Origin: Dryas octopetala
Lineage: Eukaryota; Streptophyta; Magnoliopsida; Rosales; Rosaceae
Assembly (NCBI GenBank): GCA_963921425.1
Contig: OY992839.1
Span: 622,501-686,500, forward strand
DNA length: 64,000 bases
Direction: 5' to 3'
A program made the translations under genes and the position numbers. The notes beneath the pieces were generated by a model, which was not told the DNA's origin, searched no databases, and saw only the letters and a list, made by a program, of their open reading frames with translations. Every line of letters begins with the position of its first letter. Position 1 is the first letter of the stretch. Below are positions 1 to 17,295 of the stretch, piece after piece.

Positions 1-1250
1 TCGAACCCATGTTAGTAGCACTAACTCTATGTTGGCCACACAAAAAAATACCACTAACTCTAATCCTATCCTCCAATTATATCCCCTCTAAAACCCATTG
101 ACATATATGATCGTAGCACTATATAGCATGATGATGTGATGTTATTAATTTATTTAAATTATAATATGTATACACATATTATATTTAAATGAATTGATAA
201 CATTATATAATTATACTACATTGTGTTACGATTACTCACAATAATTTCTCAATTAATTGGCATACTATTATCAATTGCTTCATCGCCTCTTCAACTTAAT
301 TAAAATAGAGTTAATTAGTGCCCGTTTGGGCTGCGGTTTAGAAGGTACAAGCACTTTTTTTTACAACTTCTGATTTGATTTCTGTTTGGAAAATCTTAGA
401 ATTTAAGATTTAGGATTTTTCTTTATTAGAGAGATACATTGGTGTATCAGACCAAAAAGAGATACATTGGTGTAGTTGCGATGCATGCACCATTAGGTTT
501 TTTTATTTTATTTTTGAGTTTATTTCCATTTAACGAAACAAGGCAAGTGCTTCCTTAAGTTATAACTACCACAAATGACGTACACCAAGAAATCATTTCT
601 ATCCGGCATCCCCTCTAATTGGAAAAATTATAGAGTATAACTGATATACCGTCATGTGGTATAACCAATTCAATGTGTAAGGGTATTATTGGATGATGTG
701 TTAATATTAGTAGGGTATAATATTAATAACATACACTCATATTATAACACATAGACTGATTATACCACATGTCAATATATCAATTATACAAAATAATTTC
801 TCCGTACCTCTGGCGCAATGTTCCCTCTAGCTTGCTAGAATATATGGGCCATTCCATTGACTTGGATCTCTTGGTGCTGGAGCAGCCTCCCAATGCCGCG
901 CTCTGAAGATTTTATTTTTTTGATTGTCCAAAATGATTTACAAACAAACAAACAAATTAACAAGCTACATAATGATAGAACTAAAAGACTTTGAAATGGA
1001 AAATACTAGGATTTCATTCCATGATTTTTACATAAAAGCCAAGCAGTGATGCTGCTAAACCTTAGCCTAAATCCACAAGGCTCTCTTGAAAAGATCTAGA
1101 GACTACTAGAAACCTCAAGAGAGTTTTGATTGAAAATAAACAACCACTGCGTAGACATCAGCTAACACACACTAGACCTAACGATCCAAGACAAGCAAAC
1201 AGAAAGAGCAACAGCTAGCAACAAACAGCAACATCAGTCGGAGGAAGAGA
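1..1250. other. AT-rich intergenic sequence, no gene seen
   Basis: This stretch has no open frame with recognisable protein motifs on either strand and no tRNA-like or rRNA-like block. It contains short inverted AT-rich words around 120-240 and 630-790, as expected of decayed transposon sequence, but no clean terminal repeats with a target duplication were found. Confidence 0.5.
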
Positions 1251-1661
1251 TCAAGGTCTAGCCTCGTTCCCTGCTCCTCCTACTTGTCCCTCAACAACAT
1301 GAACTTCATCGTAAACGTCCTCATATGCAGAGATACAGATAATTTTCAGCATTTCAACGTTGTTTTGGTCGTCATTCCAAAACGGAGCGACCTCACCTGT
1401 TTTCTTCAAGGATACAGACACCACCCCCTTCTTCTCCTCAAAGGCAGCCCTCACGTGTCGCAAGACCTCAGCATGAAGATCATCCGGTCCATCAAACTCG
1501 TCAGGATTCACTTTTTTCAGAGTGGATTCAGTGCCATCACCCATCATTCGCTTCACACACAAACATTTTGGATCATCATCTTCTGATGAACGGCTGCGCG
1601 CCAGAGGACCCTTGACCTTGTTGAGTTGTGGGTGCTCCCTCACGAGACGACATGGCAACAT
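1251..1661 (-). CDS. Hypothetical acidic 136-aa open frame
   Basis: A single ATG-to-stop frame of 136 codons runs on the minus strand with no introns proposed. The product is charged, with an acidic middle (EFDGPDDLHAEV) and C-terminal half (YEDVYDEVHVVEG), no signal peptide and no membrane segment. I do not recognise the family. It is longer than most chance frames in this AT-rich DNA and its codon content looks protein-like, but there is no splice structure or neighbour to support it. It could be a small lineage-specific gene, a transposon-borne gene remnant or a chance frame. Confidence 0.3.
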   Translation of the reverse strand: MLPCRLVREHPQLNKVKGPLARSRSSEDDDPKCLCVKRMMGDGTESTLKKVNPDEFDGPDDLHAEVLRHVRAAFEEKKGVVSVSLKKTGEVAPFWNDDQNNVEMLKIICISAYEDVYDEVHVVEGQVGGAGNEARP

Positions 1662-3141
1662 GCAGCTACCTAAACAAAGTTAAAAGTGTTTGCTTGATGT
1701 TTGTGTGGAGAACATTGTAAACAAAGATGCATATATGTACACATATTAATTACATATATTACACCTACATCACTATCTGAAAATCTTTTGTTCACTGCAG
1801 CCCTTTGATTCTTTGATATGGACTATGTGATCTCTGTTGAGGCATTGATCGACTTATTGTGATCTTCCAACATTAATAAGGATCAGGACGTACGTACAAG
1901 ATCACATGAGCTGGGGCTACGTACGTTTTACTCAAGAGTAATGCAGTCTGTAGATAAGGGCCTTGAAAAGGGTTATAGATTAAGACCATGGTAGAGAACT
2001 CTACTATCTAATTGTGACAATTAATTCCACCTATATATTTATTTATACTCAGAAGACAGTAAATGCTTATTAATAATTACATTTCTTTCAATATTCCAGC
2101 AGTAGATTAATTACTTTTACCAATGAAGGTAATACATGCAGAGCTTTTACCCATTAAACACGCATGCCCATCTCTCTGCGTGCCCTCAGCTATCCATGCA
2201 TCATTGTCATCCTCTCTGGCACATATAATTAAGTAGTACGTGCTTCATAGTTCATACCCCTACCGTGTATTAATACTCTATTTATATATTCACTGATGAA
2301 ATTAAGCGGGTGCAATTCCATTAACAGGACACAAGTCATGAATTCCCAAACTAATTCATGTATAATTAATAATCAAAGTTCATACTATGTACCATTTATT
2401 TTTATTTTGGGTGGGGATTCAAATTTGGGACCTCTCTCATCATTGACAAATTCCAATAATGTTATTCCTCTTTTATTAATGACATAATGCACATTCTAGT
2501 TCCAACAAATTTCTTGTGTAAATTGACAAATTCCTCTGCTATAATTCTTTAAATCATCACTTAATTCGATCTCTATGTGTTCACTAATTGCTTAACTATT
2601 TATATTTAGTCCCGAAAAAAAAATAGTTATATACTTATTGGCGGGTCTCTTTGTATGTATATGTATATGTGGCTATGGGCCCAATGTACGTGCTGAATTA
2701 GTGGGCCAAGATTCATGGATGCCATTTGTTGAGCCACGTCTGGGCAAGCCATAGGCCTCCAACCATATCCTGGAGTAGCGGTGTTGCATAAAAGCAGAAC
2801 TGAAGCAAAAGGAGGCCCTTTTCACATATCAAATTTCCTACAAATATTAATCAGTCTGATAAGAGTTATATGTATGCCTTTAATACACACAGCCTATACT
2901 ATTTGATCCCAAAATGATTCAAGACTTTCATCTTTCATATCACAGGCTCTCAATGGCCAATGCCCATCAGTCTTGGGCAACATGTACAACCCTGCTTACA
3001 TGCTCTGTACTGTAAATAAGCCAGTATCCAAGATACATACTGACTGCATATGAACATACTACTGCACTACCCAAAATGAGATGGAAGTCATATTAGTTAC
3101 ATTTAGATATCCTCCATTCGAATTCTACTCCAATTACGCAC
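1662..3141. other. Intergenic sequence, including the likely 3' UTR of the DUF255 gene
   Basis: No coding region is supported here. The few hundred bases next to 3142 would hold the 3' UTR and polyadenylation region of the minus-strand DUF255 gene. The remainder is AT-rich with short open frames lacking any protein signature. Confidence 0.5.
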
Positions 3142-6100
3142 TCAAGCAGAAGCGGATGATTTCTGGGAGAGCAGAGCCTCAAGGGATCCAGGGTCATTTA
3201 CAGGAGCACTGCAAGTAAAGTTTTGGCAGACAAGAGCTACCACTTTGTCTGCAGCAAAATGATTCTTTGCCATCAGGGCAATGTTGCTATTCTTGTCTTC
3301 CCAAACTTGCATCTCTTCTGAATCAGTTGGATCTATGTGAATAACCTGCCATTTGGTTGCAAAACAAAAGCAATATTATTGCAGGAAATCACATAAGAAC
3401 GTGAGAACTCGACATAAAAACTTTCTGTTTTGTTGGTATCATATGATGCAGGAACTCACTGTTTTGTTGGTATCATATGATGCATGAGCTGCGGCAAGCA
3501 TGTTTTCAAACTCTACAGAATGCTTATGGCCAACCAAGACAACTTGCTTTCGAGAAGGAACAGTGAGCATGTCTGCAGCGCAACACATTAAAGGTACCGC
3601 CATAGCCATGTCTTTTAATCTTGTCTCGAAAACGGCCTGTTAAAGCAGAGTAAGAAAATGAGCAGAAGTTGAGACACACTTCCCAGATTAAATGTAAAAG
3701 CTTATTTTTGGTTAAGAAACTCGAACCAGAACATGCTCTGCATCCTGCCTGTAATGATCAGACCTTTTTCCAGCTACCATGGATGCCAATCTTACAAGAT
3801 TGATCACAGAAACTGAGTTTCCAGAGGGCTCTGCCCCATCATGATCTTCCTTCACTCGAAGGAGAACATTAGGGTCTTCCCCAGGGGTATTAAAATAGCC
3901 ACCTCCTTCCCTATCAAGAAATAAATCATCCTGGAAAAATCTCCAGTAAACTAGCATCAAGAAAAGTAAGAAAGTGAAAAGCTACAAAACTTGGAAATGG
4001 CAGGTAAGCATTTCTTGCCTGGGTGTCTTGCAGTTCAGTTGCCCAAACTAGCCACTTGGTTTCACCACCAAATTCATAAAGATCCAACAACCCTGAAATA
4101 AGAAAGGCATAATCATCCAAAAATCCAGGTGCTTTAGATGGACCATTCCTAAAGCTGTGTTGTAGTCGATGTGTTTGCTCATTGTAAAGCTGTCTCCTAA
4201 TGAAAGATGCCGCCCTCTCTGCAACTTGCATGTACTCCTTCGGCTGATGTTTTTGGAATGCAATAAACCACAATGATCAATAAAATATGACTGATGGGGA
4301 AAAATAGATTAATTGCATGTGCCACATATGAGACTGCCACCACCTTTGAGTGTCAAATCATTAAACCTAACACTCACCCATCCCCATGAACTCACTGTTA
4401 TGAGTGATGACCCACTATGGTATTATAGCTTTAAAAGCGTCCCATTTGCAGTAAACATTGCTATAAAGTAAATAAACATGGTCCAACAAAGTAAACATAA
4501 CAACCACAACCACAGAACCTTCTCCTATACCACAACTAAATTTTTTTTTTTTTTAAAGTCCGCATATTCTAAGCTACCCACCAGCACAATAAAGTCAAAG
4601 ATGGTAAAACTTACATCACAGCCAAAGACAGGAAAGTTGAATTTGGTCCCCTCAGGTTCACCCTTGAGAATTTTAGAAGCTCTTGCAAAAGATGAGATAG
4701 CCAGTCCATTCCACGATACAATTACCTAGCAAGCATCTGATCTATTAATTTGTTCTTGAAAAATAAGAGAAAATGCAAAACCATATGAGGTGGGTTCTTC
4801 CACAATTTAATTCATTGTGTTAAGAGAGAACACCTTATCATCCAAATGTGGTCTTGGTCGAGTAGATCTTACTTCAAAAAGCTTTTGCCTGCTCTTGCCC
4901 AGAATATCGAGGTATTTCTCAACAGGCATGGCAAATTTTGGTGCCATTTCAGAAGGGTTTTTTCTCTCAATGAGCACATTCTTGTCCTTAAATTCTTTGT
5001 GAGGATCACTCATTCCCGAAAGGTCACAGTTACCCGGAGGCTTTATATAATAGTGGTTCTTAAACAGAGTTGCATCCTCTCCAAGTACGTCTTCAACCTA
5101 AATGGAAACAACCAATTAACATTAGGGGGGAAAAAGAAGAGAGTAACCAATGACTATAAAGAGTTCTCTAATATCTCATACAGTCATACATAAACATTTC
5201 CACTTCAAGGTTGATAGGAACTTTTTTGTTACATCCTGAAAATGTATCAAATTCAGCAACCAGTAAAAGAAATCCAGGGATGCATCAAGCAACAATGATA
5301 TAGAAGAATACACTCGGTTGCAACTGATCAAATACGCAGCACGGTAGAAGTAATATTAATGTGACGGGACATAACAAATTAGAATTGACATGAAACAAAA
5401 GAGTCAATTTAAGGATGAGACCGTGATCTAAAAACCTCTTTGCTAGTCCAAACGTAGAAGGCTCCTTCCTTTTTTCTTGTAGCACCTTCAGATTCAGCAC
5501 TATCAGCATCTTCTGCTGAATATATTTCGCCTTCTGGTCCAATCATTTCTCTCCTCAGATAATCAAGAATATCCCGAGATATACATGAATAGAAGACATC
5601 TTTGGTAATAGAAAAGGAATCTAAATAAACATTAGCAAGCTGCCCTTGATCATACAGCATCTTCTCAAAGTGTGGGACTGCAAATAAAACACTACTGCTT
5701 CAACAATCTGTTACACATAAGCAAGCAAGGAAAAACAAGAGAGAAGGAGTTGGGGGCAGGGCATGCATAGTGGCTATAAGACATAGGCATTTGATGAAAT
5801 AAACAGTTCACTGTTTGAGCATGCCTTACTAGGAAAGGCTGACTATTGATGGAAATGATTTCTTAAGATAAACTGACCATGCCAGCACTCATCCACGCTG
5901 TATCTGTGGAAGCCACCTCCAATGTGGTCGTGGATGCCCCCTCTTGCCATGCATTGCAAGGTAAAGAAAACCATCTTCAGACCTTCATTTGCCTCACCCG
6001 ACTTTCCAGTTCCCTCCAACTTCTTTGAGTGATAAAGCATCAGCTGGATCTCAACTGGTCTAGGAAACTTTGGGGCAGAACCAAACCCACCCAACTTTGA

Positions 6101-8402
6101 ATCATAGCTTCCAGAAAGCTATAAGAGAATTGAAGCAGGAAGATTAGGAAAAGTAAGAAATATCTCAATCAAGCATTAACAACGTCAAATCAATGCAAAT
6201 GCATAATAGCTATGTTCTCTTACAACTAAAGAAGCAATATCGTTGGAGTAAACTTTCACTCCAGCATATCAATATGTGCATCTCTTCTAATAAATTTATT
6301 GAAGGATCGGTGATGACATTTTGTTTCCCCCAATGCCCTTTTTAAAAGGAAAGAGAAAGGAAGGCAGGGTTTGCAGCAGACCTTTTACTTGCACCACCAA
6401 AAACTCAGAAGTAGGTATGCCGTGGACAAAATAAACATAGGAAACTTCTCAATGTAAAGACACCTACTTGCTCAGCACATAGACGCAACGCAATTTGTGG
6501 AAGCCCATCTGACAATTTATTAGAACTTGCACTTGCTGACAATGCTTCTGACAGCTGTTCAATAGCAAAGGCTCCGCTCTTAACAAGCACATCCCTCTTA
6601 CTATCCCAAGCATCTTTCACCTTTCTGACAAAGAAGGCAGATATTAAAATGAGCAAGGGAAGCCAAAAACAAAAGATAATAACAAGTATTCAGAGGTAAT
6701 GTGCAGAGTCCAACTCAACAATCACTTCCATAGTTATCAAGAAGAGAGAGAGAGAGAGAGGGGGGGGGGGGGATCTCCTCACCTAAGTATAGTCTTAAAT
6801 CCTGGTCTCCCATACTTATCATCTGGGGGAAAGTAAGTCCCACCCATCAAAGGTTTCAAATCAGGTGAAAGGAAGACACTCAGTGGCCAACCGCCACCAC
6901 CATACAGAGCCTGCACATAGGTCATATATACCTGCAAAAATAATAAATAAATAAAAATTATCAGCACATCACGACACTCATATAACTGGTGAAAAATCCT
7001 TTTATTTTTATAATAAAAGTACTTCAATCCAAACTATAAACTATTGTTCCAAAATATTTTCTTTCTTCTTTATATTTGGGCTAGAAAAGATTTCAATCTA
7101 AAACGAAGAACATTACTAAGGTACTACACCTCATACCAGAGGCCACCTTTAATATAGTTGAACATAGAATAACATGAGACGTGAGAAGACCTAACTAATA
7201 ACTTCATTGATGGTAACATCACAGGTTTATTATAATGTATTATTATTCACCTTATCCACATCTGGTCTTTCCTCTCGATCCACCTGCGGTACTGATATAT
7301 TAGAAAAATGGAACGCAAAATGACAATACTAAATTGAGAGGAAAAAAAAAAAGAGTTCTTTCCGGAAACTGATATAACTAACCAATTTGGAAATGAGGTA
7401 ATTGAATTCACAAACTACAGAACGTATACCCAATGAGGCTAACAAATTAGACTCACCTTGATACTAACAAACCAATCATTCAGCAATTTGGCAACGCCTT
7501 CATCCTCAAAAGACTCAGCCTCCATAACATGACACCTTATTCATAGTTCCCCACCAACTAATTAGTTCTCATTCATTTGTCACTTTGATATTCAATAGTA
7601 GATTAATCAACTTCCAAAACTGGATAAAAAAATCTTACCAGTGACATGTGCTGTATCCGACTTTTCATGTAAAAGCAATGAATCACATATCAGCCATTAC
7701 TCATGTCCGATACTACCAAAGAACATAAAACATGGGTAGTAGCTAAACGCAAGAATAAATTACTTGATAAGAAGATGGGCACGTCTCTCTTTCGAGCTTC
7801 AGCGAAAGCTTCTTCACCCCATGGATACCAATCAACCTTGCAGACACAGTCAAATTGCCCAGTTTAGGTCGCAGAGTAAATCAAAGAAAAAAGAAAATAA
7901 ATGAAAAATTCAACTCAATTATGGCAAATAACTCAATCCCATTCCAGATTGGTATAACCCAAGATTAACTACAGTTTCTCTTCACCACCATGAATTCGCG
8001 GGAACCAAACAGAGCAGTAACAAAATGATTAAAAGGAGAATTGAGAATCGGCCATACCGGGTTGTGGGCATGTTGAAGAAGATACGGACTATGCTCAGCA
8101 GCGAGGCGATTGGTGTGCTTGTGAGACTGCGAAGTTGGGTTGGAAGTCTGTTCAGCCATGGCCAGAAGCTTGGAAGCGTAAATGGGTCGACGAAAAATGA
8201 GAGAGGGCAGTGCGGGAAAGTGAGTGATGGGATATGGGTTTGTTGTTGTTGAGTGTAAGGGCAATAATAGTTTGGTTTTTGGGTGAGAGAGGAAGCGATG
8301 CAGGGATGGAGAAGAGAGAGCAAGCCTTTTGAGCATAGAATTGTTACTGTGGAGAAGCAAAGAAGTGCTATAAGGAGAAGAAATTGCTGCAATGGCTGCC
8401 AT
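3142..8402 (-). CDS. Thioredoxin-domain DUF255 protein (SPATA20/YyaL family), plastid-targeting-like N-terminus
   Basis: Fifteen exons join in frame to 841 aa: 8402-8058, 7836-7764, 7660-7639, 7535-7457, 7283-7251, 6931-6783, 6624-6468, 6118-5878, 5677-5436, 5097-4834, 4725-4615, 4243-4019, 3930-3727, 3636-3460, 3345-3142. The N-terminal ~80 residues are rich in Ser, Leu and Pro like an organelle transit peptide. The family core then begins at [19 protein letters not shown] thioredoxin-like domain carries the CHWCH motif (Cys145, Cys148), and the C-terminal two thirds match the alpha-barrel, epimerase-like part ([40 protein letters not shown]). The family spans bacteria (YyaL), animals (SPATA20) and plants (Arabidopsis At4g03200, from memory). 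Its biochemical role is not established. Oddities are a 22-bp exon encoding the first active-site Cys, a 33-bp exon, and a GC-AG intron (donor at 4018). Part of this gene is duplicated at 17752-18012. Confidence 0.95.
3425..3484. repeat. 26-bp direct duplication across an exon-intron boundary
   Basis: The 26-bp word at 3425-3450 recurs exactly at 3459-3484. The copy at 3459-3484 lies at the 3' end of exon 14 of the DUF255 gene and the other copy lies inside the following intron. Only the exon copy is followed by a usable GT donor, so the duplication does not seem to change splicing. Confidence 0.8.
6743..6772. repeat. AG microsatellite followed by a G13 tract
   Basis: An (AG)n run passes directly into thirteen G residues inside intron 6 of the DUF255 gene, about 10 bp from the donor of exon 6. 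On the gene's strand this is a C-tract followed by CT repeats just after the splice donor. Length polymorphism or sequencing error is likely here. Confidence 0.85.
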
Positions 8403-8794
8403 GTGTGGGACTGGTGAGGTGATGAAAATGTAGAGAGGGCCATGTGGAGCTTGGGCCAGTTTGACGCTTGGAGTAGAATCACAACAGGTGGCCCAGCTTT
8501 GACCTTTCAGCTTCTATGTGTTTTAAGGATAAGCAACAGCCTATCTTATAATTTTGGTTGCTACTTGGTGTCAACTACCGAGTGGTATTCTTCTTCTTTT
8601 TTTGGTACATTATGCATACACATTCTTTGCTTATATGAGCTTATTTAAAAGATTTTTTTAGGTTTACTCCACATTGTAGTAGTTTTATATCCAGGTTATC
8701 TATTTTTGTAAGTATTCGTTTTTCAAATTAACTATGCAAAAAATTAAACAAATTAGAGACTATTTAATCACGTGAAATTGGTAACCATTATGGT
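8403..8794. other. Upstream region of the DUF255 gene
   Basis: This 392-bp stretch lies immediately upstream of the minus-strand start codon at 8402 and should contain its 5' UTR and core promoter. No clear TATA box was identified. Confidence 0.4.
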
Positions 8795-9596
8795 GTGTTT
8801 GGATGGAGAAAAAAAAATTGGAATTTAAACAAAATTCAGCATTTAAGAAATTACATGTTCTAATTTCCTTGTTTGGGTCCATAATTATAGAATTTTGTAA
8901 ATTATATGTGGAAAAAAAACTTGGGATTTGAAGGCTGTAAATTCTAAGTTTAAATTCTACCTAAATTGGTGTCATTTTCAAAATGTCAATTTTTATAAAA
9001 TAAAAAAAAGGTCATGTCCACCCATCACCTTGCCAATTAATTACAATACCACCACCACTACCGCCATGCCGACGTTACCACCACCAATACCGTCACCACC
9101 ACTGCCACCGCCACTGCCACCTCCGCCGCCACCATCACCACCACAACCACCACCTCCGCCTCCACCACTACAACCGCCACCGCCGCCACCGTCACCACCA
9201 CCACCACCACCGCCACCACCACCACCACTACCACCGCCCGCGACCACCACCACCGACACCACCTCTGCCGCCACCACCACAGCCGCCACTAATGCCACCA
9301 CTGTCGCCGCCCCCGCCACCACCACCACCGACACCACCTCTGCCGCCACTGCCTCCATCACCAGTGCCATCACCACCACCGTCGCCGTCGTCACCACCAC
9401 CGCCAATGTCGCCGTTGCCGCCACCTCTAATACCCCAATTTTTGCCACCACCATTTCTCCCACCGCTCGTGGCCCATCACTCCTACTACCATCGTCAACT
9501 CACCACAAGTATCATTTTTATTGTTGCCACTATTACCATCACTCTTTTATAAAACTACTATAAATTTCGTATTTAAATTCTATTATAATTACATTC
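8795..9596. repeat. Tandem repeat unit 1, with a (CCA/CCG)n core
   Basis: The unit begins GTGTTTGGATGGAG and has an AT-rich left part of about 240 bp, a CCN-triplet core of about 400 bp and an AT-rich tail. The whole structure repeats from 9597 with many point differences. The core yields long Pro/Thr or Gly/Val open frames in several readings on both strands. That is a property of the triplet repeat and not evidence for a gene. Confidence 0.8.
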
Positions 9597-10461
9597 GTGT
9601 TTGGATGGAGAAAAAAAACTTAGAATTTAAATAAAACTCAGCATTTAAAAAATTACATGCTCTAATTTCCTTGTTTGGGTCCATAAATATAGAATTTTGT
9701 AAATTCTATGTGGAAAAAAACTTGAGATTTGAAGGCTGTAAATTCCAAGTTTAAATTCCATCTAAACTGGTGTTATTTTCAAAATTCTAATTTTTATAAA
9801 AATAAAAAAAAAGTCGTGTCTACCCATTATCTTGCCAATTAATTACAATACCACCACCACTACCACCACCACCATCGTCACCACCACTGCCACCACCACC
9901 ACCATCGTCACCACCACTGCCACCACCACCGCCACCTCCGCCGCCACCATCACCACCACAACCACCGACACCACCTTCGCCGCCACCACCACCTCTGCCA
10001 CTACTACGACCGCCACCGCCGCCACCGTCACCACCACCACCACTGCCGGCTGCCACCACCACTAACACCACCTCTGCCGCTACCACCACAGCCGCCACTA
10101 TTGCCACCACCGTCGCCGCCACCGTCACCACCACTGACACCGCCACCGCCACCACCACCACCACCACTGACATTGACACCGCCGCCGCCGCCTCCATCAC
10201 CAATGCCATCACCACCACCATCGCTGTTGTCGTCGCCACCACCATCACCATCACCATCACCATCACCGCCAATGTCGCCGTTGCCACCACCTCCAATATC
10301 CCAATTTTTGCCACCACCATTTCTCCCACCGTCCGTGGGCCATCACCCCTACTACCATCGTCAACTTACCACAAACATCATTTTTATTGTTGCCACTATC
10401 ACCATCACTCATTTATAAAACTATTATAAATTTCGTATTTAAATTCCATTATGATTACATT
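9597..10461. repeat. Tandem repeat unit 2, with a (CCA/CCG)n core
   Basis: This is the second copy of the unit at 8795-9596, about 802 bp downstream, starting with the same GTGTTTGGATGGAG. Flanks and core are both conserved but the triplet order has diverged. Downstream, at 10553-10565, the inverted word CATCCAAACGC suggests that a terminal-inverted-repeat element generated or bounded the array. Confidence 0.8.
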
Positions 10462-11278
10462 TATCCAAACAAGAGAATTTATAAATTCTAGAATTTTAAA
10501 TCACGTCATTTTTAATTCTGTCATTTGTAAATTCCTTAGTAGTTTCAAATTACTTCATCCAAACGCATATAAATTCTAAAATTTTAATAATGTCATTTTT
10601 AATTCCGTCATTTATAAATTCCTTAGTAGTTTCAACCTATTTCATCCGTACACAAGAATTAGTACTCTTTAATTGTGATCAAAAGAGGTTCCACCTCTTC
10701 ATTAGCACGTGTCACCGTGATTTTATTGCCATGGGCCCACAAGTGAAGTGAGAACTAGAACTGGACCCATCAGATATAATTAGGCCCACCCGGAAGTACC
10801 AGTCCATTGAAGGAACCTTGGCCCGTGAGTGAAGGCATGGGCCATGAGCAGATCCAATTTGTCTCCCTGAATTGTTTTCTAAGTTCATAACCAAGCTGTG
10901 CAATTTGATCGTCTAGCTGAAAGTTTTCAAATGTCAACCCTGTCCTGGTATTAACCCAATGAGAAAAGTGAAAACATGCAGGTTCATGTAACTCTAATTG
11001 AGGTCGTAAACTAATGTCCCCCCTCACTTTTGCTCCACATTTTTTTTTGGTCAAACTTTTGCTCCAAGTTTTGATCTTTACATATATAACCTCTAGAATG
11101 TTATAATGGAATACAAAAATTACAGATTCAAATGGGATCTCAGCTATTTAACCTGTCAACAAGAAATCATTGCATCTCTACATACAACATACAGAACACA
11201 CGATTAAACCAATTTTCTCCATCAAGATATCCTGATTATCCGGTGTCTTCCAGCGATATTGCCACAGAAGGCTAGAAA
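10462..11278. other. Repeat tail and intergenic sequence
   Basis: The first ~200 bp contain two related AT-rich sub-repeats (GTCATTTTTAATTC...TTCCTTAGTAGTTTC at about 10506-10544 and 10590-10634) belonging to the repeat cluster on the left. The remainder leads into the 3' UTR of the release-factor gene. A 94-codon minus-strand frame at 10770-11054 has no recognisable motif. Confidence 0.5.
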
Positions 11279-15828
<4,550 letters not shown>

Positions 15829-16389
15829 TGCCGCCGTGGTAGTAGGAGACCAGGGAAAAGCGCCGTAAGTCGAAGTGGTCGGAAATGAAAATCGATTTGA
15901 TTTTTTAAGCTATATGGATGGGGGTGCTGGAAACGGACACGTGGCGTTTGGAAGTGATCAGATAAGTTTCCTTACACAGCCTGTTTGGGAACTGGGATAT
16001 TGTATCGGACAAGCAGAATAAGGTTGTGCTTTGACGGCTTAGGTTGGGACATATGATATTATGATTAGCGACACCGACCCGAACAACCAAGACCGACTAC
16101 CGAAACCGACAGCAGCGGAAGAGCTCAAGATGGACTGCTGCTGAACTGATTCCACTCGGTTACTAACTTTTCAGGTTCGGTTGGACTCAAAATGGTGTCG
16201 GTGGCGCTTCGATTCGGGATTTTGGGCTTTCGAGGGGAGCAGTGTCCTAGCCATTTCCGATGCCAACAATGGTGGCACGGTTTGGTTGGACCACCAAAAT
16301 AGACTTGCACCAAATACCGATCGGTTCAATATGATTTTTTGGTTGAAAATGTTAGCCTTAATTATGATATAAAAGCCTGAAATGCTATA
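15829..16389. other. Upstream of the RF1 gene, repeat-like spacer
   Basis: The first part is the promoter and 5' UTR region of the minus-strand RF1 gene. From about 16080 to 16340 there is GC-richer sequence with repeated CGGTT, TTGG and ACCGA words on both strands, as in decayed plant repeats. No gene was recognised. Confidence 0.4.
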
Positions 16390-17295
16390 CTTAGTTGGAG
16401 TTCATTTTGTGTTCATGTTGTGTTTGGCTCGCATTGTGTTCATGGCCATTTTAATTAAGCTAAACTCTTTTACTTGATTTGACATTGTTAGCATTGTTTG
16501 AGTTTTACTATAGACCCTAATATGTGACAAATCTTTAAATTTATAATACACAATTTATATTAAAATTCAAGTAAAGTCATGACAAGTAGAGGCCGAGTAT
16601 GTTTTCCCAACTCTCACTTAAATTAAGTTTATAGGCTTTTTTCTTTTTAGGGGAAGGGGAGATGGTAGGGATGAGATGAGCTGAATGCAAGTGGGATTTG
16701 TTTTTTTCTTTAGGCTTAAAAAGAACATTATCAATTGAGGAAAGGTTTCAACATTTTGTTATTTGTAAAACAAAAGGAAGGAGAGGAAAATGTTCAACCA
16801 TTTTGTTCTTTTCAAACACGAAAGGAAAGAAAAATGTTGTAAAAATGAAACTAGCAACACCTTCACTCAAAAGCAAATCTGATGCAAGCGTGATGTTTGA
16901 TTCCCCAGTCGTTAATTCATAGGGACATATTTATCCTGATAGAGGATTGTCTAGATCGATTCATGGATAGAGCAGAGTCGACGCTTGAGAATTTATACTC
17001 TGAAAGTGAGGGAGGAAGACATACATTATTGTTCTAGAATGGTTATTCTTCACTTTTAAGCCCAGTTATATACGGAACAAAGCTATCTACGTAAATCTCA
17101 ACATTTCTGCTTCTCACTTTACTAACTACTATAATCAGCTTGCTAACTAGTCGGATCAACTCGACTTACTTAGTAGATGATTATAACTTGGTAGAAATAC
17201 ACACTATGCTATTACTAAAAAAAAAACTGAAATGATGGTCATCATATTACTTGATCTATAAGAGGGGAAAAAAAAACTCAATCGTATTCACTCAT
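16390..17295. repeat. Left arm of a diverged direct repeat flanking a captured gene fragment
   Basis: This block shares colinear blocks with 18200-18905: TTTTACTTGATTTGAC at about 16470 and 18299, the GGCTTAAAAAGAAC/GGCTTGAAAAATAC region, CTTTACTCAAAAGCA-type words and ACTTGATCT before the A-rich end. The arms are diverged and contain several indels. They could be old LTRs or two copies of one element. Confidence 0.6.

Noticed and set aside
8928-10418. Several long Pro-rich and Gly-rich open frames resembling extensins or glycine-rich proteins
   Set aside because: They arise from (CCA/CCG)n repeats that are open in several frames on both strands, and lack signal peptides or conserved flanks.
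10770-11054. 94-codon frame on the minus strand upstream of the repeat cluster
   Set aside because: No motif, no splice context, and it overlaps the probable 3' flank of the RF1 gene.
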